A stretch of 64,000 nucleotides of DNA, from the NCBI RefSeq assembly GCF_027941775.1, contig NZ_CP115917.1:2709001-2773000 (forward strand), read 5' to 3'. The translations under genes and the position numbers were made by a program. The notes under the pieces were generated by a model. That model had not been told where the DNA came from. It made no database searches and saw only the letters and a list, made by a program, of their open reading frames with translations. This document shows positions 8,916 through 17,795 of the stretch, in pieces. This stretch comes from Tenacibaculum pacificus. GTDB lineage: Bacteria; Bacteroidota; Bacteroidia; Flavobacteriales; Flavobacteriaceae. Position 1 is the first letter of the stretch. Every line of letters begins with the position of its first letter.

Positions 8916-10457
8916 CTAGCCTTTAAAAATTTTAAGTTTCATTCCTAATTTTAGTTTTTTTACACTCCAAATATTGTTCCACTTTTTAATTTGGTCAATA
9001 GAAACAGATGGGAATTTTTTTGATATTGTCCATAATGAATCTCCACTTTTAACAACATATATCTTATGTGGTCCTTTTGGAAGTTTATGTTTTTTTCTTG
9101 ATACTTTTTTTTGAGCAACTAATTTCTTCGGATAAATAACTAAAGATTGTCCTATTTTCAAACGATGATTTCGTATTCCGTTCCAACGCTTAATTTGGCT
9201 TACTTTTACCCCAAATTTATTTGCTATTTTCCCTAAATAATCACCATTTTGTACTTTGTAGCGTGTACGTTTATCTGTCTCAAAATACTTGGTTAATGGC
9301 TTTTCTCTTTTTCCATCTTCTTCATTTGCTAGCACATAAATATCTTCTTCTTTATCTAAAAAGTCAATCATGTTTTTTCGAGGCAAACGAACTGCATAAT
9401 TTTTATCTTTTACATAAGGAATCACATCTAATTTATACGATGGATTTAAAAACGATAATAAATCTGTATCAATATTTGTTTTTGCTGAAATCTGATCAAA
9501 AGTAACCGTTCTTTTTACTTGAATTGTATCTGTTTCAAAATGATAAATATTTGGTGGTTCAGGATAAATATTATGTGCATCAGCATATTCAAAAATATAC
9601 ATGGTTGCATAAAATGCAGGAACATAACTTGCTGTTTCACGAGGCAAATACGGACGAATATTCCAATAATTTCGATAACCTCCAGAACGTTTTATTGCTT
9701 TTGAAACATTTCCAGGTCCTGAATTATAAGCTGCCAAGGCTAAATCCCAATCGCCAAAAATTTTATGTAAATGACTTAAATATTTACACGCTGCAATTGT
9801 TGCTTTTACTGGGTTTTGACGTTCATCAACATATGAATTTACTTTTAAATCAAACTCAACTCCTGTTCCATACATAAATTGCCATAAACCTGTTGCGCCT
9901 ACTCTAGAACGAGCCGCAGGGCGTAAAGCAGATTCTACAATCGCTAAATATTTCATTTCTAACGGAACATCAAACTGATCTAAATACTGTTCAAACATCG
10001 GAAAATAATATTGTGCCTTTGCCATTAAAGCAGGATAATATTTTGTTCGATATTTTAAATAACTATTAATTACTTTTTCTAAAGATGGATTGTAAGCTAA
10101 ATGAAATGGTGTTTTTAAATTCAAATCATTCAAGCGTGTTTTTAATAAATCCGTAGAAAGCATTAATGTTGTATTACCAATAATATCTTTATCATCAATT
10201 ACATATTGAATACTATCAAATGATGATGCATTGAATTTTTTCTGAATCAATAAACTATCTACTTTTCTCAAATCTGCATCTGAAAAACAAGCATAAATCT
10301 TTTTTATTTTGATAGTATCTTTTACTATAGAATCTGTTGCTATAAAACTAGAATCAATCGCAATTGCTGTATTTTCTACAGGAACAAAAACACTATCAAC
10401 AGGTTCTTGTGCAAAGATTGATACCGTAAAAAAAAGTAGTATTAGTAAATTTTTCAT
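8916..10457 (-). CDS. mltD: LysM-containing lytic murein transglycosylase (MltD-like)
   Basis: 513 residues that cleave peptidoglycan glycan strands in the periplasm. Order: signal peptide (LLILLFFTVSIFA), a linker of about 100 residues, an SLT domain (about residues 155-290) with the catalytic Glu in AIVESALRP and the motifs GATGLWQFM and ALAAYNSGPGNV, then two LysM domains (about 400-445 with YKVQNGDYLGKIANKFGV, and 467-511 with YVVKSGDSLWTISKKFPSV) that bind the wall. It starts 7 bases after the xth stop, in an operon with it. Confidence 0.93.
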   Translation of the reverse strand: MKNLLILLFFTVSIFAQEPVDSVFVPVENTAIAIDSSFIATDSIVKDTIKIKKIYACFSDADLRKVDSLLIQKKFNASSFDSIQYVIDDKDIIGNTTLMLSTDLLKTRLNDLNLKTPFHLAYNPSLEKVINSYLKYRTKYYPALMAKAQYYFPMFEQYLDQFDVPLEMKYLAIVESALRPAARSRVGATGLWQFMYGTGVEFDLKVNSYVDERQNPVKATIAACKYLSHLHKIFGDWDLALAAYNSGPGNVSKAIKRSGGYRNYWNIRPYLPRETASYVPAFYATMYIFEYADAHNIYPEPPNIYHFETDTIQVKRTVTFDQISAKTNIDTDLLSFLNPSYKLDVIPYVKDKNYAVRLPRKNMIDFLDKEEDIYVLANEEDGKREKPLTKYFETDKRTRYKVQNGDYLGKIANKFGVKVSQIKRWNGIRNHRLKIGQSLVIYPKKLVAQKKVSRKKHKLPKGPHKIYVVKSGDSLWTISKKFPSVSIDQIKKWNNIWSVKKLKLGMKLKIFKG

Positions 10458-10464
10458 GTTTGAT

Positions 10465-11226
10465 TTATAAGTTTAATTCAACAACAATCGGGCAATGGTC
10501 AGAATGTTTTGCTTCTGGTAAAATGTAAGCTCTTGATATTTTATCTTTCAAAGGTTCAGCAACCATTGCATAATCTAAACGCCAACCTTTATTGTTTGCT
10601 CTCGAATTTGCTCGATAACTCCACCAAGAATATTCTTGTTTTTCAGGATTTAAAAATCGAAAACTATCTGTAAATCCCGTTTTTATAAACTCACTAAACC
10701 AAGTTCTTTCTTCAGGTAAAAACCCAGAAACACCTTTCATTTTCGGATTATGAATATCGATAGCTTCACGACAAATATTATAATCGCCACAAATAACTAA
10801 ATTTGGAATTTCTTGTTTTAAATTATTGATGTATTCTTGAAATTCATCCATATAATTTAATTTAAAATTCAAGCGTTCAGAATTTGTTCCTGACGGAAGA
10901 TATAAACTCATTACAGAAACTTCATCAAAATCTACACGCAAATTTCTTCCTTCAAAATCCATGCTTTCAATTCCTGTTCCATATTCAATATGATTTGGTT
11001 TTTCTTTACAAAAAATTGCGACAGATGAATAGCCTTTTTTTTGTGCTGAAAACCAATAATGATACGGATATCCTGCATTTTCAAAATCCGTTACATCTAA
11101 CTGTTCTTTATGAGCTTTGGTTTCTTGAATACAAATTACATCAGGATTTTCAGCTTGTAACCAGTCGATAAATCCTTTTTTTAAAGCGGCTCTAATTCCG
11201 TTTACGTTGTATGATATTATTTTCAT
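10465..11226 (-). CDS. xth: Exodeoxyribonuclease III (AP endonuclease)
   Basis: 253 residues of the exonuclease III/APE1 family, which cuts DNA at abasic sites in base excision repair. Visible motifs: the metal-binding Glu in ICIQETKAHKEQL, the catalytic Asp/Asn pair in ICGDYNICREAIDIHNPK, WWSYRANSRANNKGWRLDY, and the C-terminal SDHCPIVVEL with the active-site His. Its start overlaps the stop of the 75-residue gene upstream by one base, so it is co-transcribed with the sco genes; that link looks positional only. Confidence 0.95.
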   Translation of the reverse strand: MKIISYNVNGIRAALKKGFIDWLQAENPDVICIQETKAHKEQLDVTDFENAGYPYHYWFSAQKKGYSSVAIFCKEKPNHIEYGTGIESMDFEGRNLRVDFDEVSVMSLYLPSGTNSERLNFKLNYMDEFQEYINNLKQEIPNLVICGDYNICREAIDIHNPKMKGVSGFLPEERTWFSEFIKTGFTDSFRFLNPEKQEYSWWSYRANSRANNKGWRLDYAMVAEPLKDKISRAYILPEAKHSDHCPIVVELNL

Positions 11227-11453
11227 TAATCTAAAAATATAGGGTTTTTAAGAAAAATCCATGTTAATTGTTTTCTGTCTCCCGTTGGTGTTTGAATTAT
11301 TTTTTTTCTTGGTGATAAAACATAAGCTAAAGCAATTGCGACACCTATTCTTATCCAAGATTCTTGAACAAGAAATACTTTATCTAGCATAAAAATAAAA
11401 AACACTATTAATAATGGATAAATAGCTAAATAAAACTTTTTAAAATACTTCAT
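11226..11453 (-). CDS. Small membrane protein, unrecognised
   Basis: 75 residues: two hydrophobic helices (about residues 8-28 and 34-48), a basic stretch SPRKKII, then a short polar tail. I do not recognise a family with certainty. It is held tightly between scoB (1 base between its ATG and the scoB stop) and xth (1-base overlap), so it is very likely translated. No catalytic motif. Its place suggests housekeeping envelope function, but nothing in the sequence assigns one. Confidence 0.7.
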   Translation of the reverse strand: MKYFKKFYLAIYPLLIVFFIFMLDKVFLVQESWIRIGVAIALAYVLSPRKKIIQTPTGDRKQLTWIFLKNPIFLD

Positions 11454-11454
11454 A

Positions 11455-12111
11455 TTAAATATCCATTTCAGGAATTTCTCCTTCTACTATTAAAGTTGCT
11501 TCGGTGGCATTTTTTATTTCATCAACAGAAACACCAGGAGCTCTTTCTAATAAATAAAATGCGTTATTTTTCACTTCTAATACCGCTAAATTTGTAACTA
11601 CTTTTGTTACACAACCAACGCCAGTTAAAGGCAAAGAACATTTTTTTAATATTTTAGAAGCACCACGTTTATTAGTGTGCATCATTGCTACAATAATATT
11701 TTCTGCCGATGCTACTAAATCCATTGCTCCGCCCATTCCTTTTACCATTTTTCCAGGAATTTTCCAATTGGCAATATCTCCATTTTGAGCAACTTCCATT
11801 GCTCCTAAAACAGTTAATTGCACGTGTTTTCCACGGATCATAGCAAAACTTGTAGCTGAATCAAAAATAGATCCACCATCTAAAACTGTAACAGTTTGTT
11901 TTCCTGCGTTTATTAAATCAGCATCTTCAGTTCCTTCGATAGGAAATCCGCCCATTCCTAGTAATCCGTTTTCCGATTGAAATTCAACTTCAATTCCTTT
12001 AGGAATATAATTAGCTACTAACGTAGGAATTCCTATTCCTAAATTAACATACCATTTATCTTGTAATTCTTTTGCTATTCGCTGTGCTATTTGTTCTTTT
12101 GATAAAGCCAT
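11455..12111 (-). CDS. scoB: 3-oxoacid CoA-transferase subunit B
   Basis: 218 residues, the beta half of succinyl-CoA:3-ketoacid CoA transferase (CoA transferase family I), which moves CoA between succinate and acetoacetate in ketone-body or branched-chain breakdown. The catalytic Glu is in the SENG motif (EFQSENGLLGMG). GGAMDLV and PLTGVGCV are also family motifs. It starts 3 bases after scoA stops, as expected for two subunits made together. CoA-transferase specificity for acetoacetate is inferred from family resemblance. Confidence 0.93.
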   Translation of the reverse strand: MALSKEQIAQRIAKELQDKWYVNLGIGIPTLVANYIPKGIEVEFQSENGLLGMGGFPIEGTEDADLINAGKQTVTVLDGGSIFDSATSFAMIRGKHVQLTVLGAMEVAQNGDIANWKIPGKMVKGMGGAMDLVASAENIIVAMMHTNKRGASKILKKCSLPLTGVGCVTKVVTNLAVLEVKNNAFYLLERAPGVSVDEIKNATEATLIVEGEIPEMDI

Positions 12112-12114
12112 TTT

Positions 12115-12816
12115 TTACAGTTTAGGAGTTACAGTTCGTTGTTCAATTCTTTTTTCATATTTTTCTCCTTGAAAAATACGCTGTACAAAAATACCTGGAA
12201 TATGTATTTGATTTGGGTCAAGTGTTCCTGCAGGAACTAACTCTTCAACCTCAGCAATAGTTATGGTTGCTGCACCACACATATTCGGATTAAAATTACG
12301 AGCAGTTCCTTTAAAAATTAAATTACCTGCTGTATCTCCTTTCCATGCTTTTACAAAGGCAAAATCTGCTTTAAAAGCAGATTCTAACACGTACATTTTG
12401 CCATCAAATTCACGAGTTTCTTTTCCTTCTGCAACTTCCGTTCCATAACCTGCAGGAGTATAAAATGCAGGAAAACCTGCTTGTGCTGCTCTACATTTTT
12501 CGGCTAAAGTTCCTTGAGGCGTTAATTCTACTTCTAACTCACCAGAAAGCATTTGACGTTCAAATTCATCATTTTCTCCTACATACGAAGAAATCATTTT
12601 TTTAATTTGTTTATTTTGAAGTAATAAACCTAAGCCAAAATTATCTACACCTGCATTATTAGAAATACATGTTACCTCTCTAACATTTAATTTCACTAAT
12701 TGGGCAATAGCATTTTCTGGTATTCCACACAAACCGAAACCTCCTAACATAAAAGTCATTCCGCTTTTTACACCAACAAGTGCATCTTCTACGCTATTTA
12801 CTTTTTTATTTATCAT
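12115..12816 (-). CDS. scoA: 3-oxoacid CoA-transferase subunit A
   Basis: 233 residues, the alpha half of the CoA transferase, with the family glycine-rich signature [13 protein letters not shown] near residue 25 and the CoA-site region [18 protein letters not shown]. The alpha subunit binds CoA; the catalytic Glu is in scoB, 3 bases downstream. It is the first gene of the run scoA-scoB-small membrane protein-xth, and 59 bases separate it from the PBP1A stop upstream. Confidence 0.93.
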   Translation of the reverse strand: MINKKVNSVEDALVGVKSGMTFMLGGFGLCGIPENAIAQLVKLNVREVTCISNNAGVDNFGLGLLLQNKQIKKMISSYVGENDEFERQMLSGELEVELTPQGTLAEKCRAAQAGFPAFYTPAGYGTEVAEGKETREFDGKMYVLESAFKADFAFVKAWKGDTAGNLIFKGTARNFNPNMCGAATITIAEVEELVPAGTLDPNQIHIPGIFVQRIFQGEKYEKRIEQRTVTPKL

Positions 12817-12875
12817 ATTAGTTATTTGTTATCTGTTAAAAAAACTCTTAGTTTATTCTCTAAAAAATATTTTAA

Positions 12876-15170
12876 TTAAAAATCAGTATCTCCGTCTTCT
12901 TTTTTATCATCATCACCATCATCGCTATTTTTTACTTCATTACAATTAATAGTAATTGTTAATTCCTCTGATGGTTTTTCAAAATCTTGTTTACTTATAT
13001 TTAATGTTTTATCAGCATAACATTTTTGCATAAATAATCCCCAAGTAGGTAATGACATTGTTGCTCCTTGACCTAAAGCTATTCCTTTAAAATGGGTTGC
13101 TCTATCTTCACCACCTGTCCAAACACCTGTTGCTAAATTAGGAACAACTCCCATAAACCAACCATCAGATTGATTTTGAGTAGTTCCTGTTTTTCCTGCT
13201 ATTGGATTCGTAAATTTATAAGGAAAACCTGTTGTAGCATCTTTTCTTCTAGTCCAGCCAGAGCGTAATCGTGCACCTGAACCCGATTGTGTAACTCCTT
13301 TTAATAAATCTAATACCACATAAGCTGATTCTTCACTTAAAACTTCTTTTGTTTTAGGTACAAAATCTTCTAAAACAGTTCCATTTTTATCTTCAATCCT
13401 AGTAATCATCATTGGACTAACACGTAATCCTTTATTTGCAAAAGTTGAATATGCACTTACCATTTCTATTAATGATAAATCAACTGCGCCTAAAGCAATA
13501 GATGGATTTGGGTCAATTTCTGATTTTATTCCTGCTGATTCAGCTAAACGTGCCACGTTTACAGGTGATACTTTATCTATCAATCGAGCTGTTATTACGT
13601 TTACAGAACGTGCTAAAGCCTCTTTTAATGTTAATTCACCACCATATTTATTGCTCGCATTTTCAGGTGTCCAATCTTTTGGCATTCCATATTTTTCCTT
13701 TGGAATCGTGTATAAAATATTAGGTAATTTATCACAAGGCGACATTTTTAATTGATTAATCGCTGTTGCATATACAAAAGGTTTAAAGGTAGAACCTACT
13801 TGACGTTTTTGTTGTTCTACTGCGTCATATTTAAAATATTTATGACTGATACCTCCTACCCAAGCTTTAATATGTCCCGTTTGAGGTTCAATAGAAACCA
13901 AACCAGAACGTAAAAAATGCTTATAATAACGAATAGAATCATAAGGAGTCATAACTGTATCACGATCGCCTTTCCATGAAAACACACGCATATCTGTATC
14001 AGTATTAAAAGATTTTTCAATTTCTTTTTCACTTTTTCCTGCTGCTTTCATTCGTTTATAACGTGTTGAGCTTCGTTTTCCTCTTTTTAAAATATTTAAA
14101 ACTTGAGATTTTTCTAAATCATAAAAAGGCGCATTTTTATTTTTCTTTTGTTCTTTAAAGAAAAATGATTGCAAATTAGCCACGTGTTCACTACTTGCTT
14201 CCTCTGCATATCTTTGCATACGAGAATCAATAGTAACATGTATTTTTAAGCCATCTTTATAAATATTATAAAACTCTCCGTTTTCTTTTGGATTTTCTTT
14301 TGCCCATTTTTTTAAACGTTGTTTTAAATTTTCTCTAAAATAAGTTGCCAATCCATCACTATGACTTTCTGGTGTAAAATTTATTTTTAAAGGTAATTTT
14401 TGTAACGAATCTTTTTCTTTCTCTGTAATAATATCATTTTTTGCCATTTGAGCAAAAACAACATTCCTACGCTGTAAAGATTTCTTTTTAGAACGCTCTC
14501 TATGCGGATTATACTGTCTAGGGTTTTTTAACATTGCAACTAAAATAGCAGCTTCTTGTATATCTAATTCCTTTGGTTCTTTACCAAAATAAATACGTGT
14601 TGCCGAACGAATACCTGTAGCGTTAAAAAGAAATCCTTGCGTATTTAAATACATCGTTGCAATTTCTGCTTTGGTATATTGACGCTCAAGTTTTATAGCA
14701 ACTACCCATTCTTTCAATTTTTGAGAAAGACGCTTAAATATATTACTAGATCCACCTTTATTAAAAAGGTTTTTAGCTAATTGCTGAGTAATTGTACTTG
14801 CACCTCCTTTTCTACCTAAATTTGAAACAGCTCTTGCTGTACCATAAAAATCAATACCTGAATGTTCGTAAAAACGTTCATCTTCAGTAGCTACTAAAGC
14901 TTTTATTAAAACCTCAGGTAAATCTTTATATTCAATAGGTGTTCTATTTGCTTTCACATAATATTTCCCTAATGTTTTTCCATCTGAAGAAATAACTTCT
15001 GTAGCTAAATCACTTTTAGGATTTTCTAATTCTTCAAAAGAAGGTAATTCACCAAAAGTACCTAAAGAAGCTAATAAAAATAATAGTCCTACAAAAAGGA
15101 ATCCACTTAATAATATACCCCAAAAACATTTGATATATCCACTAAAATTAGTTGTTTTATGCTCTGTCAT
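12876..15170 (-). CDS. Bifunctional penicillin-binding protein 1A
   Basis: 764 residues, a class A PBP that polymerises and cross-links peptidoglycan. One N-terminal membrane anchor (about residues 12-34); glycosyltransferase domain with catalytic Glu in ATEDERFYEHSGID and GGASTITQQLAKN; transpeptidase domain with SxxK (GSTFKPFVYA), SVN and KTGTT boxes (AGKTGTTQNQSDGWF). The tail is very acidic (NSDDGDDDKKEDGD). It follows gldH by 2 bases, a common flavobacterial arrangement ricT-gldH-PBP1A. Confidence 0.96.
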   Translation of the reverse strand: MTEHKTTNFSGYIKCFWGILLSGFLFVGLLFLLASLGTFGELPSFEELENPKSDLATEVISSDGKTLGKYYVKANRTPIEYKDLPEVLIKALVATEDERFYEHSGIDFYGTARAVSNLGRKGGASTITQQLAKNLFNKGGSSNIFKRLSQKLKEWVVAIKLERQYTKAEIATMYLNTQGFLFNATGIRSATRIYFGKEPKELDIQEAAILVAMLKNPRQYNPHRERSKKKSLQRRNVVFAQMAKNDIITEKEKDSLQKLPLKINFTPESHSDGLATYFRENLKQRLKKWAKENPKENGEFYNIYKDGLKIHVTIDSRMQRYAEEASSEHVANLQSFFFKEQKKNKNAPFYDLEKSQVLNILKRGKRSSTRYKRMKAAGKSEKEIEKSFNTDTDMRVFSWKGDRDTVMTPYDSIRYYKHFLRSGLVSIEPQTGHIKAWVGGISHKYFKYDAVEQQKRQVGSTFKPFVYATAINQLKMSPCDKLPNILYTIPKEKYGMPKDWTPENASNKYGGELTLKEALARSVNVITARLIDKVSPVNVARLAESAGIKSEIDPNPSIALGAVDLSLIEMVSAYSTFANKGLRVSPMMITRIEDKNGTVLEDFVPKTKEVLSEESAYVVLDLLKGVTQSGSGARLRSGWTRRKDATTGFPYKFTNPIAGKTGTTQNQSDGWFMGVVPNLATGVWTGGEDRATHFKGIALGQGATMSLPTWGLFMQKCYADKTLNISKQDFEKPSEELTITINCNEVKNSDDGDDDKKEDGDTDF

Positions 15171-15172
15171 TA

Positions 15173-15658
15173 TTATCTTTTTTCAATTCTAAATCCAACT
15201 TGAGATATTCCTTCAAGTTCTTTAATTCCTTCAATTTTACCATTTTTTCTCATAGCTTGTGTAACCTTAAAAGTGTATGTTCCTGTGTTTGGAAATAATA
15301 TATTTTCTTTATAAAAAAGTTTATTTTCTTTGATGCCCGAAATTCCTTTACCTAAAAACTTACCTGTTACATCTGCCATATCATACTCTAAAGTATCAAT
15401 AACTATCTGCCCATCAGGAAACCGTAATTGTGTTATCAAAAATAAATTACTATATGCATAGTCTTCATTATTTCTAAGATTTATAAAAAGATTTTTCTTG
15501 TTTATCGAATCATTCACATCAAAAATAAATGTAACTGCGTTATTTTTATTCCACGAACCTTCTGGTAACGTAATATACGCATCATAAACACTCTTTGAAT
15601 CACAAGATATGATTGCAAAGACAGCTAAAAAAAATATAACTATATTATTCCTTTTCAT
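15173..15658 (-). CDS. gldH: Gliding motility lipoprotein GldH
   Basis: 161 residues with a lipoprotein signal (FFLAVFAIISCDSK). It matches the GldH family: LPEGSWNKNNAVTFIFDVND at the start of the mature part and a beta-rich body ending GISQVGFRIEK. GldH is needed for gliding in Flavobacterium johnsoniae; how it works is not settled. It overlaps the ricT gene by 14 bases and precedes the PBP1A gene by 2 bases, so all three are one operon. porW in the same window supports a type IX/gliding system. Confidence 0.9.
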   Translation of the reverse strand: MKRNNIVIFFLAVFAIISCDSKSVYDAYITLPEGSWNKNNAVTFIFDVNDSINKKNLFINLRNNEDYAYSNLFLITQLRFPDGQIVIDTLEYDMADVTGKFLGKGISGIKENKLFYKENILFPNTGTYTFKVTQAMRKNGKIEGIKELEGISQVGFRIEKR

Positions 15659-17459
15659 TTTTTGTATCGTTATTTTTAGTAGGCTCTTTTGATGTTTCAG
15701 GACTTTTTATTTTAGAGGATACTTTTGACATAGGTTTTCTAGTATCCACAGTTTTTTCATCAATATTATTTTTTACAGCTCTTTTTTCGGGAGTTCTTTG
15801 AGGTCTTCGTTTTGGTTGACCTTCTACTGACTGATTTCCCTCTTTTTTATTAGCAGGTGCTCTTTGAGGTCTTCTTTTAGGTTGACCTTCTACTGGCTGA
15901 TTTCCTTCTCTTTTATTAACAGGTGCTCTTTGAGGTCTTCTTTTAGGTTGACCTTCTATTGGCTGATTTCCTTCTCTTTTATTAGCAGGTGCTCTTTGAG
16001 GTCTTTTATTTGGCTGTGTTTTAACAATTGAATTACCTTCTCTTTTATTAGTAGGTGCTCTTTGAGGTCTTTTATTTGGCTGTGTTTTAACAATTGAATT
16101 ACCTTCTCTTTTATTATCAGGTGCTCTTTGAGGTCTTTTATTTGGCTGTGTTTTAACAATTGAATTACCTTCTCTTTTATTATCAGGTGCTCTTTGAGGT
16201 CTTTTATTTGGCTGTGTTTTAACAATTGAATTACCTTCTCTTTTATTAGCAGATGCTCTTTGAGGTCTTTTGTTTGGTTGTATTTTTACTGGTAAATTAC
16301 CTCCTTTTTTTGCTACTGATTTTCTTGATTTTGACCTCGAATTATTACGAGATTTCTTAGGTGTATCAAAACGGGTTAAACTATCTTGACCTACTACATT
16401 TTCAAAATCAACAATTGGCTGTACAGTTATCTCTAACTCATACTCATCTAAAGGTAAAGCAAGTTCATTATTTTGATTCAAAATAATAATTTCTTGTACT
16501 TGTTCTAACGATAATCTAAACCACTTAAAACTTTCTTCTTTATAAGTATACCAAACTATTTTTTTAAAAATATCCATCTTTACAAAAACAGCATCTCCTT
16601 TTTCAGTTTTAAGTATTTTATCTTGCTTCGGGAAACTTTTTAAAGCATCTAAATACGTATCTAATTCAAAATTTAAACAACATTTTAATTTACCACATTG
16701 TCCTGCTAATTTTAGCGGATTTAACGATAATTGTTGATATCTTGCTGCTGCAGTATTTACTTTTCTAAAGTCTGTTAACCAAGTAGAGCAACATAATTCT
16801 CTACCACAAGAACCAACACCTCCTAAACGAGCTGCTTCTTGACGCATACCAACTTGTTTCATTTCTACACGTATAGAAAAAGTTCCTGCTAAATCTCTAA
16901 TTAACTGACGAAAATCTACACGTTCATCGGCTGTATAATAAAAAGTAGCTTTTGTACCATCTCCTTGATATTCTACATCAGAAAGTTTCATTTTCAGCTC
17001 TAAACGACTAATTATTTCTCGTCCTTTTCGCTGTGTTTCTTGCTCTCTATCTCTGGCTGTATGCCAAATATCAATATCTTTTTGCGATGCTTTTCTGTAT
17101 ATTTTTTTTACATCTTCACTATCTGCAGTAATTTTACGTTTTTTCATTTGAACTTTTACAAGTTCTCCTGCTAATGCTACAATACCGATATCATGTCCAG
17201 ATGATCCTTCAACTGCCACAACATCTCCCATCGAAATGGTTAATTTTTCGGTATTTTTAAAAAAATGTTTACGTCCGTTTTTAAATCGAACTTCATAAAT
17301 ATTAAATGATGCTTCGCCTGTTGGCAAAGTCATATTCGATAACCAATCAAAAACAGCCAATTTATTTCCGCTTCCACAAGTACCACTGGCACAATTTCCA
17401 TTACTCTTACATCCTCCAGGAACTCCGTCTTTACTAGTTGAACAACTGTTACAACTCAT
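15645..17459 (-). CDS. ricT: PSP1-domain protein RicT with a repeat tail
   Basis: 604 residues. The first 350 or so are the PSP1/RicT (YaaT) domain. In Bacillus this is part of the Fe-S Ric complex that acts in RNase Y-dependent RNA decay. The N-terminus has seven Cys in 30 residues, and the core has GSCGRELCCSTWL and GQCGKLKCCLNF, which fit Fe-S binding. The C-terminal 220 residues are basic and low-complexity: eight 22-residue repeats (residues 383-558) of the type NKREGNSIVKTQPNKRPQRA. Such tails often bind RNA; that role here is inferred. gldH overlaps the 3' end. Confidence 0.92.
   Translation of the reverse strand: MSCNSCSTSKDGVPGGCKSNGNCASGTCGSGNKLAVFDWLSNMTLPTGEASFNIYEVRFKNGRKHFFKNTEKLTISMGDVVAVEGSSGHDIGIVALAGELVKVQMKKRKITADSEDVKKIYRKASQKDIDIWHTARDREQETQRKGREIISRLELKMKLSDVEYQGDGTKATFYYTADERVDFRQLIRDLAGTFSIRVEMKQVGMRQEAARLGGVGSCGRELCCSTWLTDFRKVNTAAARYQQLSLNPLKLAGQCGKLKCCLNFELDTYLDALKSFPKQDKILKTEKGDAVFVKMDIFKKIVWYTYKEESFKWFRLSLEQVQEIIILNQNNELALPLDEYELEITVQPIVDFENVVGQDSLTRFDTPKKSRNNSRSKSRKSVAKKGGNLPVKIQPNKRPQRASANKREGNSIVKTQPNKRPQRAPDNKREGNSIVKTQPNKRPQRAPDNKREGNSIVKTQPNKRPQRAPTNKREGNSIVKTQPNKRPQRAPANKREGNQPIEGQPKRRPQRAPVNKREGNQPVEGQPKRRPQRAPANKKEGNQSVEGQPKRRPQRTPEKRAVKNNIDEKTVDTRKPMSKVSSKIKSPETSKEPTKNNDTKNEKE
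15786..16313 (-). repeat. Eight tandem 66-bp repeats in the ricT tail
   Basis: The region encodes eight 22-residue units. Units 2-5 are nearly identical (GNSIVKTQPNKRPQRAP) and units 6-8 form a second type (GNQPVEGQPKRRPQRAP), which indicates two rounds of local expansion. The unit length, 66 bp, keeps the frame, so copy number can change without breaking the gene. Another frame through the same DNA also stays open because of the periodicity; it is a shadow. Confidence 0.95.
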
Positions 17460-17795
17460 ATAATTATATATTTTAGAAGCATTTTTTAAATCTGATTTAA
17501 CCCAGTATCAAAAAACGCTTTTTTATGATTAATCTTCAGTTAGATAAAATTTATTATCATAACTTTCCTTAATCAGTAAAGATACGTATTCTCACGAAAA
17601 TGGAAAATTGATTTTTTGCATAAAAAATATAATAAATAATTATGAACAACTAATTATTTTAATATTCCATTTAAAAAAAGTATTCAAGTAATTTATTCAA
17701 AGATTTCTAAAATAAAAAAACCTCAGTCTTCGAATGAAAACTGAGGTTTTATTTTTTAAATAAATGATTATAAAAAGTAATTATATACAATACGC
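17460..17795. other. Intergenic region between ricT and glnS
   Basis: 336 bases without a supported gene. It holds the glnS terminator at 17716-17750 and, on the minus strand at 17577-17584, TATCTTTA, a one-mismatch -7 box that could drive ricT-gldH-PBP1A. The rest is AT-rich with no clear structure. Confidence 0.6.
17716..17750 (-). terminator. Hairpin terminator after glnS
   Basis: Stem AAAACCTCAGT / ACTGAGGTTTT with A/T tracts on both sides, 46 bases past the glnS stop on the minus strand. Confidence 0.8.

Noticed and set aside
15956..16225. 89-residue minus-strand frame made of repeats LLKHSQIKDLKEHLI
   Set aside because: It is the shifted frame of the 66-bp repeats in ricT; the periodicity keeps it open. 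ricT is the real gene.
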